Positions 21,673 to 33,943 are shown, counted from the first letter of the stretch. The stretch: 64,000 bases of DNA from Podospora pseudoanserina (GCF_035222485.1 NC_085925.1:2356001-2420000); one strand, 5' to 3'. The notes: generated from the letters alone by a model not told the origin. A program made the numbers and translations.

Positions 21673-22665
21673 TCATAGCTTTGACTCGCCATTTAGTTGC
21701 GGCAGAGACTCCCCCATCCAGCAGCCTTGGATGGCACGCCAATATTTGGTAGCGTCCTCGGTGACGAGTGCACAGTGGGGTGCCTCTCGGAAGAGCACAA
21801 GCCCAACCTCACATCCAGCTTCTCGCGCGAGCTGGGCATGGGATTGAACGTCAGCGGGTCCCACCATGCGGTCAGCACGGGAGAAGAGATAGAGCCGACG
21901 GGCGGCGGTGCCGAACAGGGTTGGCTTGTTCAGCTCACGCCGCATATCGTTGACTGAGGACATGAAGCCGGCCTTTTGCAGCGCCGTGACGGTGGCCACA
22001 GCCGCGAATACGGCAGCCGTGCCGAGCGCTCGGATGGGGGCCGAGCTGGTAGCGGGCAGTGACAAAATCGCCGCATTGAAGGCCTTGGCGAATGAAGTGT
22101 CGCCCGGGCAGCAGTCGAAGACAACCTGGCGCAGGTGGTCGCACAGAAGCGTGCCGGCCACCTCGGATATGGACAGGGCCAGTTGTATGGCCGTATTGCA
22201 GCCGCCGTGGGAAAAGATGTGGAGCAGGGCCTGAGGAATGACAGGATTGGTGGTGCCGGACTCGGTAGTCCGAGTTGTCGTCGGCGGCGGCTGCAACGCC
22301 TTGATGATGGCGTCTCGGGCTGGCCGCAGCCGAGAACGGACGGCCGCAAACGAGCGAGCCGAGATATCGGCAAAGACTGTACGGACCAAGACAAGGGTTG
22401 CATCGGGAAATGCTTTCCGGTAGCCCTCGACGTATTTGGCGACCCGTGGCGTGGTCGCGCCCCCAAGCCACGTGCAGAGAATGATCAGGGACGGCGGCGG
22501 GCATCCGCTGGCGCTGCCACTGCCACTGATCTTGTCGTGTGCCGCTGACGGGACACTGGGTTCAAACAGGAAAATGTTGTTGCCCAGAGGCACCAACGGA
22601 GTTGGAGGTGCTGGCAGTGGTCCCTCTGGGCTGCCGTCGTCGCCCTCCGTGTGCGGGAGTGTCAT
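21673..22665 (-). CDS. DUF829/TMEM53-like (PaxU-type) alpha/beta hydrolase
   Basis: Single exon, 330 residues. The central text IILCTWLGGATTPRVAKY is the hallmark N-terminal strand of the DUF829 family, followed by the nucleophile elbow HIFSHGGCN, an acidic residue in LFSRADRMVGP and a His in REAPHC. Ser or the elbow position, Asp and His would form the catalytic triad. DUF829 members occur in fungal metabolite clusters (PaxU in the paxilline cluster) but their reaction is poorly defined. Here it might hydrolyse or release a polyketide thioester or ester, which would matter because the HR-PKS has no release domain (inference). Confidence 0.8.
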   Translation of the reverse strand: MTLPHTEGDDGSPEGPLPAPPTPLVPLGNNIFLFEPSVPSAAHDKISGSGSASGCPPPSLIILCTWLGGATTPRVAKYVEGYRKAFPDATLVLVRTVFADISARSFAAVRSRLRPARDAIIKALQPPPTTTRTTESGTTNPVIPQALLHIFSHGGCNTAIQLALSISEVAGTLLCDHLRQVVFDCCPGDTSFAKAFNAAILSLPATSSAPIRALGTAAVFAAVATVTALQKAGFMSSVNDMRRELNKPTLFGTAARRLYLFSRADRMVGPADVQSHAQLAREAGCEVGLVLFREAPHCALVTEDATKYWRAIQGCWMGESLPQLNGESKL

Positions 22666-23198
22666 GGCTGTTGTGGCACGCCGGATGGGATGGTTGACGG
22701 TTGATGGCTGATGGATGTGTAAGGGGATAATCGAGAGTCTGTGAGTGTGTGTGCAGTGGATGTTTTTGTTTGTTGGAGCTATTCTTAATTACAGGCCTTG
22801 GATGATGTTTTGGTCCTCAACAAAAAGACCCGAACTCTAACCCTAACCCTAACCCTAAGTCCTCAACAAAAAGATCAGAAGCATGTAGATCAGACTCTGC
22901 AGAATACCTTCCTCATTCGTTGACTCGGCGATCGATTGGTCACTGTCGTCAACCCATGATACGTTTGGCTTCGTTTTAAAGCAGAACGTGACGTATTAGA
23001 TGTCGAATGGTACTAAGAGTGACTACCTACTAATGGTAGTATTTCAAGTAACTTACCAGGTAGCGATTTCACTTGGTAACCGGGCCGGATACAAGTGACA
23101 CTGAGTAGTACGGACTGCAAGCGTGTAAGTCGGTCTTGATTCCTCCTACACACAATTGCTGGGTAGATAACTAGTGCTCGCAAGTATGTCCATATCAT
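22666..23198. other. intergenic region with interstitial telomeric motif
   Basis: Lies between the hydrolase start and the type III PKS stop, so it holds the hydrolase promoter. Apart from the telomeric motif at 22835-22858, listed separately, no feature is seen. Confidence 0.5.
22813..22874 (+). repeat. interstitial telomeric repeat flanked by 16-bp direct repeats
   Basis: Three perfect CCCTAA units (22841-22858) preceded by one imperfect unit (CTCTAA, 22835-22840) form a short telomere-type block. It is bracketed by two identical 16-mers GTCCTCAACAAAAAGA at 22813-22828 and 22859-22874. CCCTAA/TTAGGG is the usual telomere repeat of filamentous ascomycetes. The flanking duplication is what a staggered break filled in around inserted telomeric sequence would leave (inference). 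Confidence 0.85.
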
Positions 23199-24545
23199 TC
23201 AAACACCGTCGCCCGCCCGGCACCGTTTGAGTAAAGACATTTCAATAGCCAAGCCAGGGCCAAAAGATGTCGCAACAACATGATCCTTGCCGCGGCCCAT
23301 CTTCCGCAACAGGTCCAGCACTGCCAATACAGTTGGACTGGATGAGTTGCCCCGCGTCCTGTATATCTCCCGAGTAGCCCGCAGCTGTTCGCTGGTCAAA
23401 TCCAGCATCTCCTGCGCCCCTTGGATGATGGCCTCTCCGCCCGGGTGCAGAGCCCAGTCGAAGTCGGCCACATCGAGACTCTTCAGCCCCGTCTTCTCCC
23501 GAAACCCCGGCAGCAGGTCCCTGAACATGGGCCCGATGGCCGTCTTGGTAAATGAGGGCACATCACGGGTCAACACAGTACGGAACCCGGTGCCTTCGGC
23601 GTAGAAGGCCATGTGCTGCATCGTGTCCGGGATAGTCGCGTTGTCCCACTCGAGCAGCTGGAATAGCGGCTCAGCCCGACCTGAGTCCCTGCCGCCGTCG
23701 TCGTCACCGGCGTCGTCCTGCGGTAACAGCAGCCCGGCGTCGTTGCAAAGCACAAACGCGGCGGCGCCATCAGCAAACAACACGCCCGCGATGCTCACGT
23801 CGGCCGGGTCTGCGCAAGCCGCGGCCTCGGCCAGGTCGTGCCGCACGTTGGGCGTGCACAACTCACACGCGAAGGCCAGCACACGCGCCGGCTTGCCGGG
23901 ACGCGGCGCCGCTGGCGACCTGGGCCGCCGCGCGCATGATGGCCAGCCCGCCGGCGCAGCCCACGCCGTGCAGCAGCATGCGGTCAACCGTGTGCGGCAG
24001 GCCCAGGCGGCGCGCCACTAGAAGGTCGTAGCCCGGGTTGCCCTGGTTCGTGCAGGTCACGGCGATGGTGTGCGTGATGTCGCGGGGACGGCCGCCCCAT
24101 TCTTTCAGTGCCTTGCGGCATGCCTGCGCGGCGAGGTCGACGCCTGCCCGGCGGTAGAATTTGTCCAGATCGGCAAGGGTTGGGGCCTCCGGGCGGCTGG
24201 CGAAACCGGTTTGGTAGTCCCCGATGGAGGCGCGCGTGTCGATGCCACTTGTTTTGTTGATCTGGAGGAGCTTTTTCAAACTATTGCCAACCACAGCATG
24301 TCAGCATGGCTCAGAAGCGACAGAGTCAAGCGGGGAATGGATTCGACCTGCACCACTTACCCTGGCTTCTCCACGTCAAAGAACCTCTTCGCAAACTCAT
24401 CCAACTTCTCTGGCCCTAGGAGATATGGAGGATATTGGGAGGCAATCCCCGTGATCCAAAGTCCTGGCATTGGCGGCGTGGCATGAGTGCCGTTAGCCCC
24501 ATTCGTTTCACTCTTTTCACCCATCTGAGGTGCCATCACTGCCAT
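23199..24545 (-). CDS. type III polyketide synthase (chalcone-synthase fold), one apparent frame break
   Basis: Exon 1 is 24361-24545 and exon 2 is 23199-24280, with an 80-bp intron (24281-24360) joining EKPG to LKKLLQINK. Catalytic residues are all visible: Cys in LLHGVGCAGG (about residue 170), His in DFDWALHPGGEA and Asn in RGNSSSP. The order matches fungal alkylresorcylic-acid/alkylpyrone synthases (ORAS, CsyA type), which extend acyl-CoA starters with malonyl-CoA in the cytosol without ACP. About 421 residues. Between about 23900 and 23935 the frame shifts by one base (one base too many) in GC-rich sequence just after the catalytic Cys block; no workable intron explains it. It is either a true break or an assembly error. 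The gene is divergent from the HR-PKS gene. Confidence 0.85.
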
Positions 24546-25307
24546 GCTGAGACTGTCTGTGGAGTGCGATGGAATTGACGAGGCGCGTTAGAGATGTTGA
24601 TGTTGGTAGCTTGGGAGGCGTATCGTCTTTAGGGACAGTTATGAGTGCAAATACCTGCAGGTCATTAGCAGTATTAGGCAAGCACTTCGCAACTAAGTCT
24701 GCTGGCGTTGGACCACTAACAGAATGGCCGCTGTGATGCCCAGGAATCCCGTCCGTCCGGAAGAGCCAGCACATCATCACGTCCGGCAGACTGGCTGTTT
24801 CGGTGCTGAGTGGAACAGCCGAACAGGCAACAATCCGACAAAGTCGGTGTCGTATCGGTGATCCGACTTATCGGTCTGTTGGCTGCGGGTTGCGGTTTGC
24901 GGATTCCCGACGCGTGTCTGCGGCGTGCTGCGTCAGAACCATGAAGCGTTCTTTCGACGCCGATGGGCTTACCGAAGTCTACGGAGGATTGCCGGGTGCA
25001 CCAAGATGAATATGCCACGTGCAAGCGTGACATCCGGCCTCGCTGGGTTCGGAAGCCGGATTAGGGGAACAGACCAAAGGAGACATCCCGAGACGACGGA
25101 TGCCACTATAAGGCTATTGATATTAATGCCATGTCTGGTATGTAGACGGGAGACTGTAGGCTGCTGCTTACTTGACTCTTTTGTTTAGCGTTCCGTACCT
25201 TGCACATTCGTCGAAGCTTTGTAACTCTTGCCTTACTACAACACAGCCTAGCAGTTACTTAGCACTCGTCGCCATACCTTCGCTTCTCGGTGCTTTCCAC
25301 AGGAGCC
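24546..25307. promoter_or_regulatory. bidirectional promoter, type III PKS and HR-PKS
   Basis: A 762-bp region between the two divergent synthase starts. It contains TCGGTGATCCGA (24855-24866), the same TCGG-N4-CCGA palindrome seen in the MFS/P450 promoter, an everted pair CCGACAAAGTCGG (24835-24847), and TCGGAAGCCGGA (25049-25060), which shares the CGGAAG core. These are candidate Zn2Cys6 sites that could co-regulate both synthases. Confidence 0.5.
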
Positions 25308-28300
25308 ATGGCCGACCTGAGGTTTGAAGATCAACCCGTGTCTCAGGAAGGACGGAATGGCCGAACCAATGGCAATGGCATTATGAATGGGGACCACCAT
25401 CCGACGTCTGAAAGGACCACAAACGGAGACTCGGTGAACGGCCATCCCAATGGCAACGGACTCTCGAATGGGAGTGGTCTCCCCAATGGCAGCAAGACCC
25501 AAACCCCACCGCCGGTCGAGCCTATCGCCGTCTGTGGCATGGGCATGCGACTCCCAGGCGGCATCACCGATGCTGCAGGCTTCTGGGACATGCTCTACAA
25601 CGGACGCAGCGGGCGGTGTGAGGTTCCAGAGGACCGATACAACGCCGAGGGCTGGTACGGCCCAGGCAAGATTGGGCACACAGCCAGCAAGTTCGGCTAT
25701 TTCCTCGACAACGTCAACCTGGCCAACATGGACTCCTCGTTCTGGTCCATGACCAAGAAAGAAATCGAGGCCATGGACCCGCAGCAGCGACTGACGCTCG
25801 AAGTCGTCTACGAGTGCCTACAGAACGCTGGTCAGAAACCCGACCAGCTCCGAGGTAAGAAGGTCGGCGTGTACCTCGGCACTTTTGAAGGCGACTGGCT
25901 GGAACTCGACGGCCGCGATCCTCAGCACTACCACATGTACCGCTTGACGGGGTACGGCGACTACATGTCGGCGAATCGTATCCACTACGAGTTCGGCTTC
26001 ATGGGCCCAAGGCAAGTTGTCACAACACAACTGCTTCGTTGGGGGTGAGCGAGGTGACTAATTCCTCTATAGTGTCACCATCAGGACAGCCTGCTCGTCG
26101 TCGCTGACGGCACTCCATGACGCCTGCCACGCTATTTTCTCCGGAGAGTGCGAGTCGGCCATCGTGGCATGCGCCAACGTCATCTGCTCGCCGCGGACGA
26201 CCATCACCATGCAAGAGCAGGGCGTCATGTCTCCGAGTGCTCTCTGCAAGACATTTGATGCAGACGCCGACGGCTACGCCCGCGGCGAGGCCGTCTCGGC
26301 CATCTACGTCAAGAAGCTCAGCGACGCCATCCGAGATGGCGATCCGATTCGGTCCGTGGTCCGGTCGACTGCTGTCAATGCCGGCGGCAAATCCTCGACG
26401 CTCACGGCTCCGAACACGGCTGCTCATGAGGCTCTCATCCGGCGCGGCCACCAGCTGGCGGGCATTTCCGACTTTTCTAAGACAGCTATGATTGAGTGTC
26501 ACGGAACCGGAACTGCTGTACGTGTATCCATGCGAGTGTGATATTGGTGTGATATGATCCTTATTCCGCCGTTCAACATCTAGGTCGGGGACCCCATTGA
26601 GACACTCGCGGTGGCCAACATCTTTGGAGATTACGGAATATACATTGGATCGGTGAGTAAATCCCCGCATTTTGATAGCTGTGCCTGGCAGAATCTGATT
26701 GAGGCAGGTGAAAACAAACCTGGGGCATAGCGAGGGAGCCTCGGGTCTTTCGAGTCTGATCAAGATGACGTTGGCTCTGGAGAACGAGACGATTCCGCCC
26801 AATCTCAACTTCACCACGCCAAATCCCAAAAGTAAGACATCAGCGCCCCAACCGTGCAAACCGCTTCTTTCTAACCATGTATGTTGCAGTTCCGTTCAAG
26901 GAGTGCAAGCTCACAGTCCCGACTGAGCCCCAGCCCTGGCCCAAGGACCGAGACCATGTTGTTGGAGTCAACAGTTTCGGAATAGGGGGCTCTAACGCTC
27001 ATGTAAGAAACAATGCATAAAATGCACGCTGCAACTCAGACACTCACCTGTATCTTTATCCAATCAGGTCCTACTCTCGTCCGCTTCCTCATTCGGAGCT
27101 GCAAATGCGATGGCACACAAAGGCGATGTCGAGGCCTTCGATGCCGACCCCGACTTGCGCCTGCTTCTCTTCTCCGCCAAACACCCCAAAGCGCTCCAGT
27201 CGATGGTGTCACAGCATCAAGCCTACCACCTCTCTCACCCGTCACAGCTGCGCGACATGAGCTTCTCGCTGGCCCTAAAGCGCGACGCCCTGAGCTACCG
27301 GGCATTCTGCGTAACAGATGGAGTGGACGACTGGACGCCAGTTGTCTCGCCCCGCCCGGCTTCTCGCGAGCCGTCAAGGCTCGTCTTCGTCTTTAGCGGG
27401 CAGGGGGCACAGTGGGCGCAGATGGGCATGGCGCTGATCAAGAATGTCCCCGAATTCAGACAGAGCCTCCGAGACATGGACAAGTTCTTGCAAACACTTC
27501 CCGACGGCCCGCAGTGGAGTTTGATTGGCAAGTCATGACTAAGTTGTACCCCGAGTCCCAAGTTCCCAAGTACTAACACGCTGCATAGACGAGATTCAGG
27601 CTCCCAAGAGCCGCAGCCGCATTTCCTCAGCTGAACTGTCACAGCCCTGCTGCACCGCTATCCAGATGGCGCTCGTGGACCTTTTGACGAGTTACAATGT
27701 CACGCCAGGCGCTGTGGTCGGCCACTCGAGCGGTGAGATTGCCGCGGCGTATGCCAGCGGCGCCATAACGGCGAACGAAGGTATCGCAATTGCGTACTAC
27801 CGAGGCAAGGTCATGCTCTCGGTAGATTCGACAAAAAAGCCAGGCGGCATGGCTGCCGTGGGCCTCGGGCGCAAGGAGGTCGAGCCGTATCTCAGCAGCG
27901 GCGTCCTGATCGGCTGCGAGAACAGCCCTGAGAGCACAACCCTCACTGGAGATAAAGACGCGCTGGAAGGGGTGATGCAGAATATCAAAGAGGCGAACCC
28001 GGACATCTTGGTTCGGGCATTGCAGGTTGACCGGGCATATCATTCTCGTGAGTAATCTCTCGTTCCCCCCTCGCCTGGTTCTCTTTGTGCATACACCAGC
28101 ACAAAGCAGCCTCTCGGGGCACCTTCACGTTTGCTAATGACATGAACAGATCACATGCGACAAGTGGCACCGCTCTATGAAGAGCTCCTCAGCAACATGA
28201 TCAACGCAAACGACCCCAACATACCGTTTTACTCCACTGTCTCCTGTAAAACAGTAAAGAGCGGCAGGGAGCTGGGGCCTGAGTATTGGGTTAACAACTT

Positions 28301-31300
28301 GGTCTCGCCCGTTCGTTTCTCCACCGCCGTCAGCCAGATCCTGCGGGAGCCGGGGCGCAAGACGTTTGTCGAGATCGGGCCGCACTCGGCGCTGGCCGGT
28401 CCACTGCGCCAGATACTCAAATCCGCCAAGTCCACCGACGAGTATATGAACATCCTGACACGCGGGAATAACTCCCACTCTGACCTGCTCCATGCAGTGG
28501 GCCACCTGTGGTCCGCCAACCAGCCCCTACATCTCGCCCCGGTTGTCGGTGAAGGTAAATTCCTCGTGGACCTGCCTCTGTACCCCTGGCACTACGAAGA
28601 GCCCATGTGGTACGAGAGCCGCCTGGCACGAGAGTGGCGCCACCGGAAGTTCCCACACCATGATGTGCTGGGCTCCCGGATTCTGGAAAGCACCGATTCC
28701 AGCCCTGCCTGGCGGAACCTGCTGCGGCTTGAGTCGGTGCCCTGGATCAAGGAGCATGAAGTCGCTGGCGACATCGTCTTCCCCGGCGTGGGCTACGTCA
28801 CCATGGCGGGCGAGGCTGTGCGGCAGCTCACGGGCGCCACCGACTTTACGGTTCGGCGTGTGCACATCAAGGCGGCCATGATCCTAGTCCAAGAAACCGC
28901 GACGGAAACCATCACACAGCTCCAGCGCGTGCCGCTGACCAACTCGGCCGACTCGGTCTGGTACAACTTTACCATCTCCAGCTACCAGAACGGCAGCTGG
29001 CTGAAGCACGCCTTCGGGCAGGTCTCGGCAGGCTCCGAGTTCCCGCACGAGGCCCCCGATCTGGCGCCGTTGCCGCGCGTGGTTTCGCGAAAGGCCTGGT
29101 ACCGCAAGCTGCGTTCGCTTGGGCTCGAGTACGGTCCCCGGTTCCTCGGACTTAGGGACATCACTGCCAACCCCGTAGAGCCAACGCTGCTGACGCACAT
29201 GACAAACGATATCCGCGACGGTGAGTCGCTCTACGCCATCCACCCCGTGACGCTGGATCTTGTGCCACAAGCAATAGCCCCGGCATTGACCAACGGCCTG
29301 ACCAGGCGGTTTGACCGGGTGGCCATCCCCACGTACATTGACGAGATGTACATTGGACCCCCGGCAACACCAGACATGGCCATGGAGGTCCGCATCACCG
29401 AGGAGCGCAAGAATGCGCGCATTGCAGATGCTGTTGCCGTGTCAGACGGCAAGGTAGTCATCTCGGTGAAGGGCATGCAGGTGTCCGTCATCAGCGACGC
29501 CGAGGGCGACGGCGGACAAGACCCCCACGCGGCTGTCGAGCTCGAGTGGAAGGAAGACGTCAACTTGATGGACACCACCACCCTCATCCGCCCGGCAAAG
29601 GACCGGCATGACGTCCACAAACTACTCGACAGGTTCTCGGCGCTGTGCATGCTTGACGCCGCCGAGCGGCTGCGGGTCGTCGAACCGTCCAGGCCCCATC
29701 TCGCGCACTTTCGACAATGGCTGGACGGCCTTTGCGTTGACATCTTGGGTGGCCGCTACGGATGCTTGTCTTCTCAGCAAAGCGATGTCGACATGTCCCC
29801 GGCTCGCCGCCAAGAGACGGTCGACACGCTGTACGCCCAGCTCTTGGACACGGAGGCGCACGCAGCGGCGACGGCCGTCTACCGCATCGCCAGCAACTGC
29901 GACTCCATCTTCAGCGGTACCACGGACGAGCTGGCCCTCCTGCTTGAAGACAATGTCCTCCACCAGCTGTACGATTTTATGCAGAATTCGGAGTACTCGG
30001 CGTTCCTTGATCTAGTGGCTCACCGAAAGCCCAACCTCAGGGTGCTGGAGATTGGCGCGGGCACCGGTGGGACAACGGCGACCGTCCTGCCCGCTCTCAA
30101 GTCAGCTTATGGTGAGCGCATGTACCTGTCGTACACCTACACTGATGTGTCCCCGGGCTTCTTCCCCGCTGCCAAGGAACGCTTCAAGGAGTATGAGGGC
30201 CTCCAGTATGCCGTGCTGGATATATCCAAGGACCCCCTGGAACAGGGTTTCGATCCCGAGAGCTTCGACCTTATTATCGCCTGCAATGTAAGTGACAGAC
30301 CACAGCCACAGTGATGGTGGTGGAAGAGTGAGTGCTAATATCGATGCCATCGCTAGGTCTTACACGCAACACCAAACATCCACGAGACCCTGTCCAACGT
30401 CCGCAAGCTCGTCCACCCTCGGGGAAGGCTGTTCCTGCAGGAACTTTCTCCAGGTAAGTAACCGCATGTTCCTAGACGTGATGGCATCAGTCACTAAATA
30501 CTCGGCTTGCAGAAACCAAATGGATCAACTTCGTCATGGGCGTCCTGCCGGGCTGGTGGCTCGGTGGCGCCGATTTGCGGTTTCCCGAGCCGTACATGGA
30601 CAGCGCCCGCTGGGACACAGAGCTGCGCGCGGCAGGCTTCGCCGGCGCAGAAGCAGTCGCATACGACGGCTACCTCAACAACAACATCATCACCACGCCC
30701 GCCGCACCGCAGCCACCACCCCCGAAACGAGTCACCCTGCTCCATTCGGGAGAGACCGCTACCACCACCGCCATAGCCGTCATAGCCTCTCTTCGCGCCC
30801 AGCTCCAGCTCTCCGGCTACCAAATCGACCTGCACACCCTCGACACCCCGTCCCTCCCAGAAAACCAAGACATTCTCGTAGCACTAGACCTCGCCGAACC
30901 CTTCTTCCACAACCTCACACCGGGCCGGCTTGCCTCCTTCCAGGAGCTGGTGCGGCAGGCGCGCGACCGCGGCTGCGGCGTGCTGTGGCTCACGGGCGCG
31001 AGCCAGGTCGGCTGCGTGGACCCGCGCTTTGCGCCCGTGGTCGGCGTGGCGCGCGTGCTGCGCACGGAGACGGGGTTGGATTTTGCGACGCTAGAGTTGG
31101 ATTGTTTGGGCCAGGTCGATGTTGAGTTTGGGGCCGTGCCGGCTGTGTTGGCCGAGTTTCAGCGCCGGGGGCCGGAGGAGGAGGATGTCAGGTCTGAGGC
31201 GGAGTGGGCGTGCGTTGGGGGTAGGGTGCTGATTGGCCGATACCACTTTGTTGATGTCGCAAAGGGGATTACCACGGCGGGTGATGGAGAGGATGGGCCC

Positions 31301-33943
31301 GCGAAAAAGACGGTGCTGAAGCTGGAGCAACATCGTCCTGGTCTGGTGAATACGCTATTCTGGGAGCGGAGAGCCGAGACGGCGCTGGGGGAGAATGATG
31401 TTCGGGTTGAGGTGCAGGCTGTTGGGCTGAATTTCAAGGTAAACACGGCCTCGTCTTTTCCGCCCCTTAATTTCTTTCTTTCCCTTCGAGCCGCTTGCTA
31501 GGTTGTTTGGCAACTTCCCTCACCTCCCTCACCCAACATACACCCCGTGAAGGCCAAGCTGACAGTATTATTACAGGATGTCCTCGTCTCGCTGGGGATT
31601 GTGGCCGAGCCCTACTCCATCGGGCGCGGCATGGGCTACGAGTGCAGCGGCACCGTGACAGCCGTCGGATCCAGCGTCACCGAGCATCGTGTCGGCGATC
31701 GCGTCATTGCCAGCTCGAGCGGGTCGTTTACCACTTCTCTGCAAGTGTCAGAAACGCTATGCGTCAAGATGCCAGATACCCTGACGTTTGAGGAGGGTGC
31801 CTCAATGCTCGCCGTTTATTGTACCGCTATATACTGTCTCCTCGACGTCGGTCGCCTAGCAAGGGGCATGGTAAGTCAGCCCAGTGATGATTGCGTGCTT
31901 CTCACAGCCAATACTAACAGACGTCTTTAGTCGGTGCTTATTCACTCGGCCACGGGTGGTGTTGGTATCGCGGCTATTGAAGTTGCCAAGATGATTGGCG
32001 CTGAGGTACGTGTTGGAAACGCCTCCATGTCCGGGGTCGTCGACATTGAAAACTAACAAAGTTACGCGGCGCAGATTTACTGCACCGTCGGCAACGAGTC
32101 AAAGGCCGAGTACATTGTGGACCGCTTCCACATTCCGCGCCATCACATCTTTAACTCCCGAGATGCGTCTTTCCTTCCCGCACTGCTGCAGGAGACCGGA
32201 GGGCGCGGCGTCGACGTTGTCCTCAACTCCCTGGCAGGCGAGCTCCTGCACGCGTCCTGGAAGTGCGTAGCCAAGTTTGGCACCTTTGTCGAGATTGGTC
32301 GCCGCGATCTTGTCGGTCAAGGGCTGCTGGCCATGGACGTGTTCGAGGCGAACCGGGCATTTGTTGGCTTTGATCTACTGCGCTTCTCCACTGAGCGACC
32401 CCTGATGATCAAGAGGTGAGTGGACTCGACGGCAGTGAGCCTGGCACTTGCTTTTGAACTGTGTACTGACGCCGCTAAAAGCCTCATGGAACGCGCCCTT
32501 GCCTTCTACACGCAAGGACATCTACGCCCCATTTCCCCCCTGACAACCCTGCCCGCCACCGGCATATCCGACGCCATTCGGTTCATGCAGAAGGCTCAGC
32601 ACATGGGAAAGATCGTGGTCACTATGCCCGAGAATCGCAACGAACTCGTGTCTGAGGCGACCCGCAATCCGATAGTGTTGCGGAGCGATGGTGCGTATCT
32701 TCTCGTCGGTGGTCTGGGTGGCCTGGGTCGCGCCATCACAACTTGGCTTGCCGAAAAGGGGGCTAGACATTTTGTCTTCCTGTCCCGGTCAGCCGCGTCT
32801 GTTTCTGACCATGACCCTTTCGTCCTCGAGCTTGAAGCTCTGGGCTGCACGACCGTAAGGGTATCAGGCGATGTGTCCAACTATGAGGATGTGTTGCTGG
32901 CCATCAAGGCAGCGGGAAGGCCGATTGCTGGTGTGCTGCAGGCATCCATGGTCCTCCGGGTATGTTGCCTCCTATCTACTTACTAATAGTGCCAATGGGC
33001 GCTAACGTTTATTGTGCAGGACAACAGTCTGGTCGATATGTCGTGGGACGACTGGGTGACGGCGTCCCGGCCCAAGATCCAGGGCACCTGGAATCTGCAC
33101 AATGCACTCGCCCGCGAGCAGGCCGAGCCGCTGGACCTGTTCTTCCTCTTCAGTTCCGCTGGCGCCATGAGCGGGCAGTGGGGCCAGGCCAATTACAACG
33201 CCGGCAACACCTTCCTCGACGCCTTCGTGCAGTACCGTCACTCGCTCGGGCTGCCGGCCAGCGTGCTCAACATTGGCGTCATCGGGGACGTGGGCTATGT
33301 CAGCGAAAACACGGACGTTCTCGACTCACTACGGGCCACATCCCAGTACATCATGGAAGAGCCCGCGCTGCTAGACTGTGTCGAGCTCATGCTCAAGCGG
33401 TCGGCGGCCCGAGCGACGACGCCGGCCGCCCCCGGCGGTGATGATGCCATGTACCGCTATGCACAGCCTTCGCAGATGGGTATCGGCATGCGCTCCCTGC
33501 TGCCCATCACGGCACCCGCCAACCGCACCGTCTGGCGCAAGGACCCGCGGATGCTGGTGTATCGCAACCTGGAGGACACGGGCGGCGCCGGGTCGGGCGG
33601 CGGAGCGTCGTCGTCGGACGAGGAGCTGACGCGGTTGCTGCGGGAAATCAGCTCTAACATGACGCTGCTCCGGTCGGCAGATACGGCGGCGCTGATCGCA
33701 CGCGAGATCAAAAATACGCTCCTCGGCTTCATGATGCGGTCCGAGGACGAGCTGGACCTCGACGGCCCGCTGGCGTCGGTGGGCATTGACTCGCTGATCA
33801 GCATCGAGCTCCGGAACTGGATCCGTCGACGGCTTGGGGCCGAGGTTACTGTGCTGGAGATTGTGCGCGCGCCGAGCTTGAGGGAGCTGGGCGTGACGGT
33901 GCAAAAGAAACTCGTGGAGAAGTACGAGGCGCGGGTTGGATAG
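25308..33943 (+). CDS. highly reducing type I polyketide synthase, KS-AT-DH-cMT-ER-KR-ACP
   Basis: Fifteen exons: 25308-26011, 26073-26517, 26584-26652, 26708-26831, 26890-27002, 27068-27527, 27589-28047, 28150-30287, 30357-30453, 30513-31438, 31577-31870, 31931-32005, 32075-32415, 32482-32959, 33020-33943. They total 2548 codons with no internal break. KS from about residue 66: Cys242 in TACSSS, His378 in HGTGTA, His413 in LGHSEG. AT from about 592: Ser685 in GHSSGE. DH has [11 protein letters not shown] (about 994). cMT has [12 protein letters not shown] (about 1422). ER has ATGGVGIAA (about 1950). KR has [10 protein letters not shown] (about 2153) and the Tyr in [12 protein letters not shown] has Ser2499 in GIDSLIS. 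There is no thioesterase or reductase after the ACP, so release must occur in trans. Residues 15-62 are an Asn/Gly-rich linker. Introns 1 and 6 use GC donors. Divergent from the type III PKS. Confidence 0.96.

Noticed and set aside
22835-22858. chromosome end or telomere at the CCCTAA block
   Set aside because: Only four units, with unique coding sequence continuing on both sides; it is interstitial.
26020-26859. 279-codon minus-strand frame inside the HR-PKS
   Set aside because: Antisense to the KS exons and introns; a shadow of high-GC coding sequence.
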